From the NCBI GenBank assembly GCA_037447335.1, contig JBBIGV010000030.1:1-35301 (forward strand): a DNA stretch of 35,301 nucleotides, in the 5' to 3' direction. A program made the translations under genes and the position numbers. The stretch is from JBBIGV01 sp037447335 (lineage in GTDB: Bacteria > Bacteroidota > Ignavibacteria > Ignavibacteriales > Ignavibacteriaceae). This document shows positions 1 through 8,731 of this stretch, piece after piece (position 1 is the first letter of the stretch; every line of letters begins with the position of its first letter). The notes under the pieces were generated by a model. The model was not told where the DNA came from. It was given only the letters and a program-made list of their open reading frames with translations, and did no database searches.

Positions 1-80
1 AATGTAGCTTAAAAAAATGGAGTCTCTATTTTCAACTAAGTTTGACTTTATACCCCTGAGAATTATAAAAAGGATAAAAG

Positions 81-1823
81 ATGAGAACAATAGTATTTAT
101 TTCTTACATTTTATTTTTAACAGGATTTGCACTCGCACAAGAGTACAAACCTTACAACACATTTAACAAAGAAGCCGAACTGCAAAAGTTTACTGAACAA
201 GGCGGAAAAGTTGAAGAAATTTCTCCTGATGTTTACAGGCTTACAAACCGTATTGGAGTAAGCAGAACTTTTTACCTTGGCAGCAAAGAAAATGTAGTTG
301 AAAATAATAAAAGTGTTGATACAACAATAATAAACATTTGGGAAATAGATACTACAAAGTTTAGCGATATGTTTGCTTTCTGGCAGCAAGTGCATGTTGC
401 AAATGGTTTTTGGGCACCATTGCCAATAGAAGATTTGAATAATAATGGTCGTCCTGAATTGTATGGATTTACAGATGCAATCATCCCAAACATAGCTGGA
501 CCGGTAAAAATATTTGAGAGAAATTTGAATGGAGTTTATCAAAACGTATTTTCTTATGAAGTACCAACAGTTTTCGTAAAAGCGATTTATGATATTAACA
601 AGAATGATTCTAAAGAGATTTTCATATTAGCCTATATAGATGAAGACTCTATCAGCTATCATAGATATCCGATTTACAATAGTGATACTGTTGGATCATT
701 CCCAACAACCTTTGATTTCTTCTTTTATCGTGACACTCTCCAGATAAATAATATGGCATTTGGGGATTGGGATTATAACGGAATAACTGAATGTGCATTT
801 ACTGCGATTTCAGATACTCCAATGTGTGCAATTGCTGAATACAGGGATAGTATAAATAATTTTGAAGAAGTTTTTAGATTTTCATCCATCTTTGAGAGCG
901 ATATATCCGGATTTGCAATAGATGATTTTGATCAGGATGATAAAACAGAATTAGTGATTAGTACAGGGCCGGGGAATGTTTTCGTGATCGAAAATGAAAG
1001 TGAAAATGAATATTCGATAGTTAATCAGTTTTCTTTTCCTTCATATAATGCATTTATGCAAACGGTTACTAAAGATATTGATAACAATGGTAAACCTGAA
1101 TTCTGGATTGGCGGTCAAGACTTCTTGGAAGGCGTAACAATTTTCCAATGCTATGAATCTGATGGAGATAATAGCTATAAACCTGTTGCAAGGATTGAGC
1201 TTACCTATTTAGTTTCTTTCTATAACTACTACATTCAAGCAGTTGATATTGATGACGATGGTAAGGAAGAGTTAATTATTTCAATAGGTAATGTAATCCT
1301 GATTCTTAAGTTTGTTGGTTCACCAGGTAATCATCAATATAAGCTTTGGTATGCTAAGATTGGCGAAGGAACTCAGCCCGGTGCACAATTTAATCCGGTT
1401 TCAATTGCAGACCTTGATGGCGATGGAAATAAGGACTTGTTGATTCCGATGGAAAGATATACACCTTCAATTTACTATGCATTTAGCTATATCCTGAGGT
1501 GGGCTGGAACAACAAGTGTAGAGTCAATTGATACAGATTATATCCCTTATCAGGATTTTATAAAAAGTTATCCTGTTCCATTCAACTCAACATCATCAGT
1601 CAGATTTTCAATAGTAAAAGAAGGCATAGCAAAAATAAAAGTTTATAACTCATTAGGGAAAGAAATAAAAACACTGTTAGAAGAACACCTTTCTCCCGGG
1701 GAATATAATATCCACTGGGAAGCTCAAGACAAATATGGCAACCCGCTTCCAAGCGGAATATACTTTATTAGTCTTCAAACAGATAATGTCTTTAAAACAA
1801 CTAAAACAATTCTTTTAAAATAA
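81..1823 (+). CDS. Secreted FG-GAP/VCBS-like repeat protein with T9SS sorting tail
   Basis: A 580-residue exported protein. Residues 1-19 form a Sec signal peptide ending in ALAQ. The body carries at least six acidic calcium-loop motifs of the D-x-D/N-x-D/N-G type (for example DIDNNGKPE, DIDDDGKEE and DLDGDGNKD), as in integrin-alpha/VCBS beta-propellers. The last ~85 residues hold a SYPVPFN motif followed by a beta-sandwich ending in KTTKTILLK, a typical type IX secretion C-terminal signal. It is probably released or anchored at the cell surface; its ligand is unknown. An AGGA lies just before the ATG. Only 13 bases separate its stop from the next gene's start, so the two are likely co-transcribed. 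Confidence 0.85.
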   Translation: MRTIVFISYILFLTGFALAQEYKPYNTFNKEAELQKFTEQGGKVEEISPDVYRLTNRIGVSRTFYLGSKENVVENNKSVDTTIINIWEIDTTKFSDMFAFWQQVHVANGFWAPLPIEDLNNNGRPELYGFTDAIIPNIAGPVKIFERNLNGVYQNVFSYEVPTVFVKAIYDINKNDSKEIFILAYIDEDSISYHRYPIYNSDTVGSFPTTFDFFFYRDTLQINNMAFGDWDYNGITECAFTAISDTPMCAIAEYRDSINNFEEVFRFSSIFESDISGFAIDDFDQDDKTELVISTGPGNVFVIENESENEYSIVNQFSFPSYNAFMQTVTKDIDNNGKPEFWIGGQDFLEGVTIFQCYESDGDNSYKPVARIELTYLVSFYNYYIQAVDIDDDGKEELIISIGNVILILKFVGSPGNHQYKLWYAKIGEGTQPGAQFNPVSIADLDGDGNKDLLIPMERYTPSIYYAFSYILRWAGTTSVESIDTDYIPYQDFIKSYPVPFNSTSSVRFSIVKEGIAKIKVYNSLGKEIKTLLEEHLSPGEYNIHWEAQDKYGNPLPSGIYFISLQTDNVFKTTKTILLK

Positions 1824-1836
1824 ATTGGAGTTAAAA

Positions 1837-3610
1837 ATGAATCGTTTATTATTTTTAATTGTTTGCTGCTTCTCAGCAGTAATTTTAGCACAGAACCCTA
1901 ACTGGACTTCTGTTAAGGAAACCAATATTAATGTTGGTTCAGCTTTATCTGTTGATATATTTACAAACAGAGATGGCAATCATATAATTGTTCAGGAAAG
2001 TAATAATCTGAAGTATTACAAGATGAATTTAAATGGACAAGCTGGAAATCCGATCACAATAGAAAGTTCTGGTGTAGTTTCTCCAAGCATTTCCGGCGAT
2101 GCAGACAATATTTATATTGTTTATGGAATCGGAAGTCAGATGAGGATAAGAAGAAGTACTAATGGAGGAGCAAGCTTTAGTCTACTGTTGCCAACTTTTA
2201 ATTTAGCTACACCAGCATCAGGGATGGAATCTGAAGTTTCAAACCGGAACTTGCACGTTACTTATCTTGAATCTGGTACAGTTAAATATAAATATCGTAA
2301 TCCTAACTCAGGCTGGACTGGCCAAATGCTAGTATCCACAGGAGAAACCGGCACACTTCCAAGGATAACAACCAGTTATGGCGGAACGGGTAAAGACTCT
2401 GTATATTTTATATGGCAAAAAGCAGGTACATATCAAATTAACCATAGAAGATATGAACTTACTTCTAATTCCTGGAGCTCTATTCTGTTTGGACATACTG
2501 TATCAGATCCAAATGTCAATATCTATTCTGCAAACCTTGCCGGCTTTCGTGTAACCGGATCAACAACAGTTATTTATTTTGCTTATGAAGGTATAGATCA
2601 GTTTTCAGGTAATTACTGGTATTATTTTAACTGGATTTGGAGAGATAAAGGCAACAACAATCATTTGGGTACGGGCGTTCCTAATTTAAATTCCACAAAA
2701 AAAGGTTTACACAGCAACAACGTTTGACAGAAACAGCCATACGGCATATTATTATCCGCAAATTGCAGGAGGTGAAGGCGGCGGGCAATCAGACTTTGCA
2801 ATTCGTCGCTCAAAACAGGCAAACGGTTACCCTGATGATATCATTTATGACTATGGTTTTAATCCACCATCTCATGATCCATTACATGTTAACGTATCTT
2901 CCGCAGGCAATGAGGTTCACGCAATATGGCGGGATCAGTTTGGCAGCAATAATGGAAATAATTTGCGCTGCAGATGGGACAACCAAAATCCAATTGCACC
3001 TCAGAATTTAACGATGTCTTCACATAATAATCATCCGAAACTTGTTTGGCAGAAAAATCCTGAACAGGATGTAGATTATTATCGTATCTACAGGAAAAAA
3101 GGTACCGGCAATTGGACATTGCATACTACTGTTTCTGCTTCGTTACCTCCAGAATATGTTGATAATGAAGAAACCGTTTGTACTGCTGTTCCGCCAGCTC
3201 AATGTGAGAATGAAATATTGGCAAAATATTATATTACAGCGGTTGATTTAACCAGTAAAGTATCTGCACCTTCAAATGAAGTTGAGGCAATAATAATAGG
3301 TGAACCGCCATCAAAGATTGGGATTAATAATCCTACCGGAATTGCTTACAACTATGAACTAAGTCAAAATTATCCGAATCCTTTTAATCCTGTAACAACT
3401 ATTAGTTATCAAATAAAAGAACAAGGATTAGTTCAGCTAAAGGTGTATAATTTATTAGGACAAGAAATAGTAACGCTTGTAAATGAAGAACAGCCGTCTG
3501 GAATTTATGAAGCATTATTCGACGCAAGTAATCTCACGAGTGGTGTTTACATATACTCGTTAAGAGTGAATGATTTTGTTCAAAATAATAAAATGACACT
3601 ATTGAAGTAA
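1837..3610 (+). pseudogene. T9SS-sorted secreted protein with FnIII domain, frameshifted at an A7 run
   Basis: Two reading frames join into one ~594-residue protein. The first frame, from the ATG at 1837 (TTGGAG six bases upstream; signal peptide ending in ILAQ), ends at 2727. The frame read through 2702-3610 has no stop and carries an FnIII-like domain (about 2999-3290) and a YPNPFNP T9SS tail ending in KMTLLK. They meet at seven As (2697-2703); six As would give one open frame reading ..STKKVYTATTFD... The N-terminal ~290 residues look like a secreted beta-propeller/sialidase-like repeat region, but I cannot name the family. It is either a real mutation, a homopolymer sequencing error, or a gene rescued by transcriptional slippage. 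An in-frame TTG at 1825 also exists, but the ATG has the better ribosome site. Confidence 0.75.
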
Positions 3611-3625
3611 GCCGTTACAAAAAAT

Positions 3626-3653
3626 AAGGGCAAGTTTTTAATAGCTTGCCCTT
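3626..3653. terminator. Hairpin after the T9SS gene, putative terminator
   Basis: The arms AAGGGCAAG (3626-3634) and CTTGCCCTT (3645-3653) are perfectly complementary over 9 bp with a 10-nt loop, 15 bases after the stop of the T9SS gene. There is no strong T-run on the + strand. The A-run before it would give a T-tract on the - strand, so it may work better against antisense transcription. Confidence 0.55.
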
Positions 3654-3670
3654 TAGAAAAATAAAAGCAC

Positions 3671-3868
3671 GTAAGTATAACCCGCCAATCAAGCGGACGC
3701 CGTATTCGCACTCGGCATTTTCCTAATTGTTGGCATTGTAGTTCCGTGTAAAGTTACTTGTTCAAGTTTGTTCAGTAATAAAAAATTATTTGTAAATAAA
3801 AAGTTGTTGATATTGTTCGGCATCCTTGTTCTGGGGCGCCGCTTATCGGCAATGTCGTTATGTGCAAA
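3671..3868 (+). repeat. attC-like recombination element, copy A
   Basis: A ~195-bp non-coding element similar to the one at 6804-6995. It opens with TATAAC (3676-3681) and closes with GTTATG (3857-3862). Arm 3684-3701 pairs with 3835-3850 in 15 of 16 positions once two bulged bases (C3690, A3697) are left out. Six unpaired bases lie between the right arm and GTTA, against two on the left, which makes an asymmetric loop. Integron attC sites have this plan: AAC/GTT core triplets, an unpaired central spacer, extrahelical bases on one arm and a variable terminal loop. The core is not a perfect GTTRRRY, and the loop is long (~130 nt). The attC assignment is inference. Confidence 0.65.
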
Positions 3869-3940
3869 GTATTCTAAATAAAATTTTAAAATTCATTCCA
3901 TACGATTTGTTAGATTAATAGGTAAATTTTGAAAGATTAT

Positions 3941-4831
3941 ATGAAGACAAATCATAAATTGATTTTCGGTAATTGTATGGAAATGAACGAAATAAGTGAT
4001 TCTAGCATTCACTTAATTGTTACTTCGCCCCCATACTATAATGCGCCTTTTGATTACGATGGACTTTTTAGCAATTATGAGCAATACTTAGGCGTATTAA
4101 ATCATTTTGCAAAAGAATCTTTTCGTGTATTAAGTGAAGGTCGTATTGTTGCACTGAATATTGATGATATGCTGGTCAATGGCACAAAATATCCTATAGT
4201 CGCCGATGCTACAACAATATTTCAAGATGCTGGTTTTCGTTATCGAGATAGAATTATTTGGAAAAAGCCAGATGGTTATTTAAGAATAAGTAAAAGAAGT
4301 GGTGTAATATTACAGAATCCGTTTCCGATGTATTTTTATCCGGACAATTTATTAGAAAGTATTGTGGTCTTTCAGAAAGGTAAATTTGATTATCGTTCTA
4401 TTTCAAACGAAATACGCGAACTTTCGAAAATTGATAAAAAGGAATTTCAAAACAATAATTGGCATAAAACACTTTGGGAAATGACGAATGTTTTGCCCGG
4501 GTCTACTCTTGAAAAAAATGTTGCTGCTTTTCCAGAACAATTACCTTATCGAATCATTAAGTTGTATTCATATGTTGGAGAAACTGTTCTAGATCCTTTT
4601 TTAGGAAGCGGAACAACAATGAAAGTTGCCCGCCTATTAAAAAGAAATTCAGTTGGTATTGAAATAATCCGGGATTTAGAAAAAATTATCAGAACGAAAA
4701 TTGGCTTTGATACAAGTTCAGACATTTTCAACGACGAGGACCATCTTGAAATCATTGAAAGAAAAACTGGCAAATATAAGTTTGTCACTCTTGAATATAT
4801 TGAAAAGAAAAAATCTAAGGAACACAAATGA
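3941..4831 (+). CDS. Beta-class DNA methyltransferase (N4-cytosine or N6-adenine)
   Basis: A 296-residue SAM-dependent DNA methyltransferase. The catalytic motif TSPPYY lies at residues 28-33 and the SAM-binding motif DPFLGSGTT at about 218-226, so catalytic precedes SAM-binding: the circularly permuted beta class. SPPY often marks N4-cytosine enzymes, but some N6-adenine enzymes share it. The start is placed at the ATG at 3941 because the protein then begins MKTNH, like the related enzyme at 18298; a TTG four codons upstream is less likely. The stop is one base before the next gene's ATG, so it is co-transcribed with the probable endonuclease. First gene of the attC-bounded cassette. Confidence 0.88.
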   Translation: MKTNHKLIFGNCMEMNEISDSSIHLIVTSPPYYNAPFDYDGLFSNYEQYLGVLNHFAKESFRVLSEGRIVALNIDDMLVNGTKYPIVADATTIFQDAGFRYRDRIIWKKPDGYLRISKRSGVILQNPFPMYFYPDNLLESIVVFQKGKFDYRSISNEIRELSKIDKKEFQNNNWHKTLWEMTNVLPGSTLEKNVAAFPEQLPYRIIKLYSYVGETVLDPFLGSGTTMKVARLLKRNSVGIEIIRDLEKIIRTKIGFDTSSDIFNDEDHLEIIERKTGKYKFVTLEYIEKKKSKEHK

Positions 4832-4832
4832 T

Positions 4833-5930
4833 ATGAACATTTCTGCGAAAATCACCGGAATTAAGTATAATGTAAACTGCACTGATGATTTAACTGAGGT
4901 TAGCTTTAAAGATTTTAATATTAATTCCGCTCCTTCTTGTTTTTTACTATCCGACAAACAATACAACTATGGCATTTCTAAATGGGTTTCTCCCAAACGG
5001 ACTCGATCATATCCTTTTGAAAGAGTTTATAATTCTCTAAATGTCCCTAAAAGAATTACAGTAATCCCAATTATTAAAGATGAAGGATCAAAAGGAGACC
5101 GTGATTTTATACAATGGGATACAGTTTCATTAATGAGTCTTTTAGATGTCTATGTTATTCTTGCTTATTACAATAACGCAGTTATCCATCCTTCAAGAGA
5201 AAACAAGATTGCAGATCAAGAGTTCGATAACAACTATGTCAAAAATAAAATTATTGAGATCAGTAATTATCATAGCTCAGCATTGCATTGGAATTTAAAG
5301 GAAATAAATGATACTCTTCCGTCACTAATTGATATTGTTCAAGAAACATATAATCGTCTTGAAAAAGAATTAAAAGTTTCGTTTCATAATTCGAGAGGGA
5401 TACAACGCTTTAAAAGTCAATTTCAGAAAGGCGTAGCAGATTTTATGGCTACATCAAGAAATAAAGCTAAGGAAGCCCAGAATAGAGAAAAGCAAACTTT
5501 GCAGCCAAAAGAATTTTTATCAACATCAACAAAAGCAACTATCACAATCGAAAACTATCTTGGCGGTAAATACTACTTTACGACGGATGAAATTTCTATA
5601 GTTGACAAATATTTATCCTTGATTGAAGGCAAACACTCAAGTAATTCAAAATTACCAAGTATAGGCGATATAAAAGATGGTCTGTTGAAAATGGTTTTGT
5701 ATTGTAATTTAACTGAGGTAAAAATAGATGATACTGATTTTACTCCCAAGCCAGTTTTAAAATTAACATCCACTAGTATAGCTGGAAAAATATCTTCTCA
5801 AAGCTCGAATTCGGAAATAGAAGAATTTAAATCCTCTGTTGGTTTTAATGCGAACAATGTTGAGATTATCGATAGACTTTTCGCAGAAGCAAAGGCAAAC
5901 AATTTTGAAGTCATTATAGAAGGCGTTTGA
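4833..5930 (+). CDS. Probable type II restriction endonuclease
   Basis: A 365-residue protein between two DNA methyltransferase genes, one base from each neighbour, which is the usual place for the cognate endonuclease. I do not recognise its family. No signal peptide or membrane segment is visible. Residues 265-267 (EGK), within LSLIEGKHSS followed by GDIKDGLLKM, could be the E-x-K half of a PD-(D/E)xK nuclease site, but no aligned family supports this. The stretch around residues 89-100 (GDRDFIQWDT) is rich in Asp and could also be catalytic. The start at 4833 gives MNISAKITGIKYN; in-frame extension upstream would overlap the methyltransferase. Confidence 0.6.
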   Translation: MNISAKITGIKYNVNCTDDLTEVSFKDFNINSAPSCFLLSDKQYNYGISKWVSPKRTRSYPFERVYNSLNVPKRITVIPIIKDEGSKGDRDFIQWDTVSLMSLLDVYVILAYYNNAVIHPSRENKIADQEFDNNYVKNKIIEISNYHSSALHWNLKEINDTLPSLIDIVQETYNRLEKELKVSFHNSRGIQRFKSQFQKGVADFMATSRNKAKEAQNREKQTLQPKEFLSTSTKATITIENYLGGKYYFTTDEISIVDKYLSLIEGKHSSNSKLPSIGDIKDGLLKMVLYCNLTEVKIDDTDFTPKPVLKLTSTSIAGKISSQSSNSEIEEFKSSVGFNANNVEIIDRLFAEAKANNFEVIIEGV

Positions 5931-5931
5931 A

Positions 5932-6801
5932 ATGATTAAAAGTCCACTCAGATATCCCGGCGGCAAGAGTAAAGCTATAGATTCGATTTCGAAATTAATA
6001 CCAGATTTCAAGGAATTTCGAGAACCTTTTGTCGGAGGAGGGTCAGTATTTGTTTATTTAAAGCAAAATTTTCCATCAAGAACATTTTGGATAAACGATA
6101 TTTACCAGAATCTATATCATTTTTGGAATGAGTGTAAAGAGAATCCGAACAAACTTATTGAATCAATTCTTGAGTTTCGTTCAAATTATCTCGACGGCAA
6201 AGAGTTACATAAATTTTTATTAGAGAATATAGATTCATTTGATAAAATTAAAAAAGCAGCCGCCTTTTTTATTTTTAATAGAATTACATTTTCCGGCACA
6301 ACTGAAAGCGGGGGTTTTTCAAACGCTGCTTTTCATAAAAGGTTCACTGAATCAAGTATCGAAAGAGTTAAATCTCTTTCAAAGATTTTGGTGAATACTA
6401 AAATTTCTAATCTCGATTATGAAGAAGTAATATTAGCTGATGGCGATGATGTGTTTTTATTTCTTGACCCACCTTATTATTCTGCTACAAAATCTGCTTT
6501 ATATGGCAAAAATGGTAATCTTCATAAAATGTTCAACCACGAAAGATTTGCGAACGTGATGAAGCAAACCAAACATAAATGGTTAATTACTTATGACGAC
6601 AGTGAGTACATAAGAAACCTTTTTTCATTTGCCCATATCAAAACTTGGGACTTAACTTATGGAATGCGTAACGTTAATAAAGAATCGAATCAACTTGGAA
6701 AAGAACTTTTCATTTCTAATTATTCACTGAAGGAAAACGTTACTAAGCAATATGATATTTTCTCTTATTCAGACTCAATTGTAAATATTGCTCAACAATA
6801 A
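5932..6801 (+). CDS. Dam-like (D12 class, alpha) N6-adenine DNA methyltransferase
   Basis: A 289-residue adenine methyltransferase of the Dam/D12 family. The start MIKSPLRYPGGKSK matches the family N-terminus. SAM-binding motif I is PFVGGGS (residues 32-38), and the catalytic DPPYY is at 179-183, so the motif order is the alpha class. The ATG lies one base after the endonuclease stop. Together with the beta-class enzyme this gives two methyltransferases for one nuclease, as in DpnII-type systems (Dam-like plus beta-class plus REase) or systems with asymmetric targets. The target sequence cannot be read from the DNA. The attC-like element B starts two bases after its stop. Confidence 0.9.
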   Translation: MIKSPLRYPGGKSKAIDSISKLIPDFKEFREPFVGGGSVFVYLKQNFPSRTFWINDIYQNLYHFWNECKENPNKLIESILEFRSNYLDGKELHKFLLENIDSFDKIKKAAAFFIFNRITFSGTTESGGFSNAAFHKRFTESSIERVKSLSKILVNTKISNLDYEEVILADGDDVFLFLDPPYYSATKSALYGKNGNLHKMFNHERFANVMKQTKHKWLITYDDSEYIRNLFSFAHIKTWDLTYGMRNVNKESNQLGKELFISNYSLKENVTKQYDIFSYSDSIVNIAQQ

Positions 6802-6803
6802 AA

Positions 6804-6995
6804 TTGCACATAACCCGCCGCTCAACACGGACAGCGTTTTCTAGTGCGGCATTTGTGTAATTAATAAGTTTCGTTTATAAGTTCAGTTGCTCTTTAAGGT
6901 AGTTTGTTCTAAGAAATATTTTTATAAATAAAAAATGTGGTTTTTATTCCACATTGTTGTTCTGGGCTGCCGGTTAGCGGCAACGCCGTTAGTGA
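6804..6995 (+). repeat. attC-like recombination element, copy B
   Basis: The second copy of the element at 3671-3868; both share AACCCGCC near the left end and a GCCG-TTA-CGGCAA block near the right end. Arm 6817-6835 pairs with 6966-6981 in all 16 positions when three bulged bases (C6823, A6827, A6831) are left out. Two of these bulges sit at the same stem positions as in copy A. The cores are CATAAC (6809-6814) and GTTA (6988-6991). A further 7-bp hairpin (AATGTGG/CCACATT, 6934-6955) lies in the terminal loop. The first codons of the downstream reading frame fall inside this element. Confidence 0.65.
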
Positions 6996-8014
6996 TTATT
7001 CTTTTATTTGGCGCTGCAAATGTGGCTGCGCAGGAACAGCGAAATGTACTGATCGAGGGCTTTACAAATTCTCATTGCAGTAATTGTCCGCCTGCACATA
7101 ATGCATTGAATAATTATCTTAATTCCAGCCCGAACGCCGACAGAGTGAACTTCATTTACTATCATATGAAATATCCGTACAGCAGCGATCCTTTATATCA
7201 GCATAACCTCGCACACTCAGATGCAAGAGATCAGTATTACGGTCCATTCTTCGCAACCCTGCTTGCATTCTTCGAAGGTTCATTGCAGAATAATGTGTAT
7301 TCAGAATGGCCCGGGCGGATTGACGCGCTGCTTGCGGAACAGAGTCCCCTAAAAATTACTTTAACCGGCAGCAAGTTCTCAAACGGCATGAATATAAATG
7401 CCGGGATTTACCGGAGCGGGAATATTAGCGAAACAGATTTATCAGTTCACTTCGTAGTAGTTGAAACTGTGAATTATCAGGGTACTAATGGAATTGCCGT
7501 GCATAAAAACGTAATGAGGAAAATGGCGCCCGAACAGGGGGGGCAGGCAGTTCAGATTTCACACGGACAAACAATAAACATAAATCAGCAAATCATATAT
7601 CATCCCGTATGGATACACGCAAACCTGAAAGTTGTTGTATTTGTTCAGAGTATTTCTTCTAAAAAAGTTTACCAGTCGCAAACAATTGCATACTCAGATT
7701 TACAACTAACCTTTGTTGGTAAAAATGATAATATACCGAATGAGTATTCGATGCAGCAGAATTATCCCAACCCCTTCAATCCGGCTACAGTGATAGGATA
7801 TTCAATACCCTCTGATGGAACAGTTCAATTAAAGGTGTTTAACATACTCGGTAAGGAGGTTGCAACTTTAGTCAACAACTTCCAGCGCCGTGGAAGCTAT
7901 GAAGTGCTTTTTGATGCTGAATCCGCCGGAGGCGGATTATCAAGCGGCGTATATTTATACCGCATCAGCTATGATGGAAAGGTGCTGACCAGGAAAATGA
8001 TTTTGAACAAATAA
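6935..8014 (+). CDS. Omp28-like thioredoxin-fold exported protein with T9SS tail
   Basis: A 359-residue exported protein. The core begins RNVLIEGFTNSHC with a CSNC pair (C48, C51), typical of the Omp28-related thioredoxin-fold family. The tail (about residues 268-359) holds NYPNPFNP and ends TRKMILNK, a type IX sorting signal. The N-terminus is odd: codons 1-19 from the ATG at 6935 lie inside attC-like element B, and that ATG is within a small hairpin with no ribosome site. A GTG at 6992, just past the element's GTT core, is in frame and would give a short hydrophobic leader ending in NVAAQ without basic residues. The original 5' end was probably lost or replaced. Confidence 0.75.
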   Translation: MWFLFHIVVLGCRLAATPLVIILLFGAANVAAQEQRNVLIEGFTNSHCSNCPPAHNALNNYLNSSPNADRVNFIYYHMKYPYSSDPLYQHNLAHSDARDQYYGPFFATLLAFFEGSLQNNVYSEWPGRIDALLAEQSPLKITLTGSKFSNGMNINAGIYRSGNISETDLSVHFVVVETVNYQGTNGIAVHKNVMRKMAPEQGGQAVQISHGQTININQQIIYHPVWIHANLKVVVFVQSISSKKVYQSQTIAYSDLQLTFVGKNDNIPNEYSMQQNYPNPFNPATVIGYSIPSDGTVQLKVFNILGKEVATLVNNFQRRGSYEVLFDAESAGGGLSSGVYLYRISYDGKVLTRKMILNK

Positions 8015-8069
8015 TTTTCACTTTACCATTAATCCACCAACTTCGCTGATACAGATAAATAAACTTCTG

Positions 8070-8519
8070 TTATCTTCCCGAAAACAACGAAGAAAGATTA
8101 AGAGATTTTGACTTACTCTTGCTTACAAGATTAACATAAGTTAATGCAAGTGTTTCCTTGCCTGCACCTAAGATTGTGCTTATAGTTCCAAGCGCATCAC
8201 CAAGTTCATCGGACTCTATATCGTGCAGAATTCTCTTCCATAAAGATTCTTCAAGTACATTAAAAGCTGTGTGAACTTCATGAAGATCGTAGCTTGCTTC
8301 GTATCTTCTTCTGCTTACCGACTCGGAGTGCTGAATGATAGGCTGCAAATTCTTTTTTTCTATACATTCAATGGTTATGTCAAAGAGCATTGTCAGTCTG
8401 TACATATTTTCTTCATTACCCGTGCTCGCATATGATTTTAAGTGTGCCCTTTCAAGCGAGCGATATGCTTCGCTGATAATTTCCTCCCGCTTAGCTTCAA
8501 GTAATTCATAAAGTTTCAT
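8070..8519 (-). CDS. RsbRD N-terminal-domain-like protein
   Basis: A 149-residue, wholly helical, soluble protein. The pattern (an early helix with REEIISEAYRSL, then SRRRYEASYDLHEVHTAFNVLEESLW) resembles the N-terminal globin-like sensor domain of RsbR-type stressosome proteins (RsbRD_N). No STAS or kinase domain follows, so it is a stand-alone sensor domain or a partner of a regulator elsewhere. A GAGGC lies eight bases before the start. It is convergent with the Omp28-like gene and alone on its strand here. The family assignment is moderately sure; the signal is unknown. Confidence 0.55.
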   Translation of the reverse strand: MKLYELLEAKREEIISEAYRSLERAHLKSYASTGNEENMYRLTMLFDITIECIEKKNLQPIIQHSESVSRRRYEASYDLHEVHTAFNVLEESLWKRILHDIESDELGDALGTISTILGAGKETLALTYVNLVSKSKSKSLNLSSLFSGR

Positions 8520-8731
8520 AATTGCCTCGCTGTTTCGATTTAAAATAGCGAAAAGATTTATCTTAAAGTATTAAATGTTGATAATTATAAACCTTTTACC
8601 ATGGCTTTTTATTGTGTTAATAATCTGTGAAAGCAATTGAAAATTCGTAAACATTATCAGCTTTTATCTTTAGTTTTCCCTCAGAATATTTTATTATTGA
8701 GTGGTTTTCATTAATAAAACAGGAATAAGCG

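Larger units (their letters stand above)
3858..6988 (+). mobile_element. Integron-like gene cassette carrying a three-gene R-M system
   Basis: A 3,131-bp block between the GTT triplets of two attC-like elements. It contains three same-strand genes and ends with its own attC-like element directly after the last stop codon, as integron cassettes do. The left junction GTTATGTGCAA (3857-3867) is the exact reverse complement of the first 11 bases of the right element, TTGCACATAAC (6804-6814), so circularising the block would restore a perfectly paired outer stem. In integron cassettes the inverse core is likewise complementary to the cassette's own start. No integrase gene lies in the window, so it resembles an isolated or CALIN-type cassette. 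Mobility is inferred. Confidence 0.6.

Noticed and set aside
42..69. TTGACT-16-TATAAA promoter before the first gene
   Set aside because: The transcription start would fall at about position 76, leaving no room for the AGGA ribosome site before the ATG at 81.
2690..2710. Programmed -1 ribosomal frameshift at the A-run
   Set aside because: A -1 shift leads into the wrong frame; joining the halves needs +1 (or loss of one A), which fits an indel or transcriptional slippage better.
2724..3011. 95-codon open frame overlapping the frameshifted T9SS gene
   Set aside because: It runs in the third frame; its product looks random, while the frame through 2702-3610 carries the FnIII and T9SS sequences.
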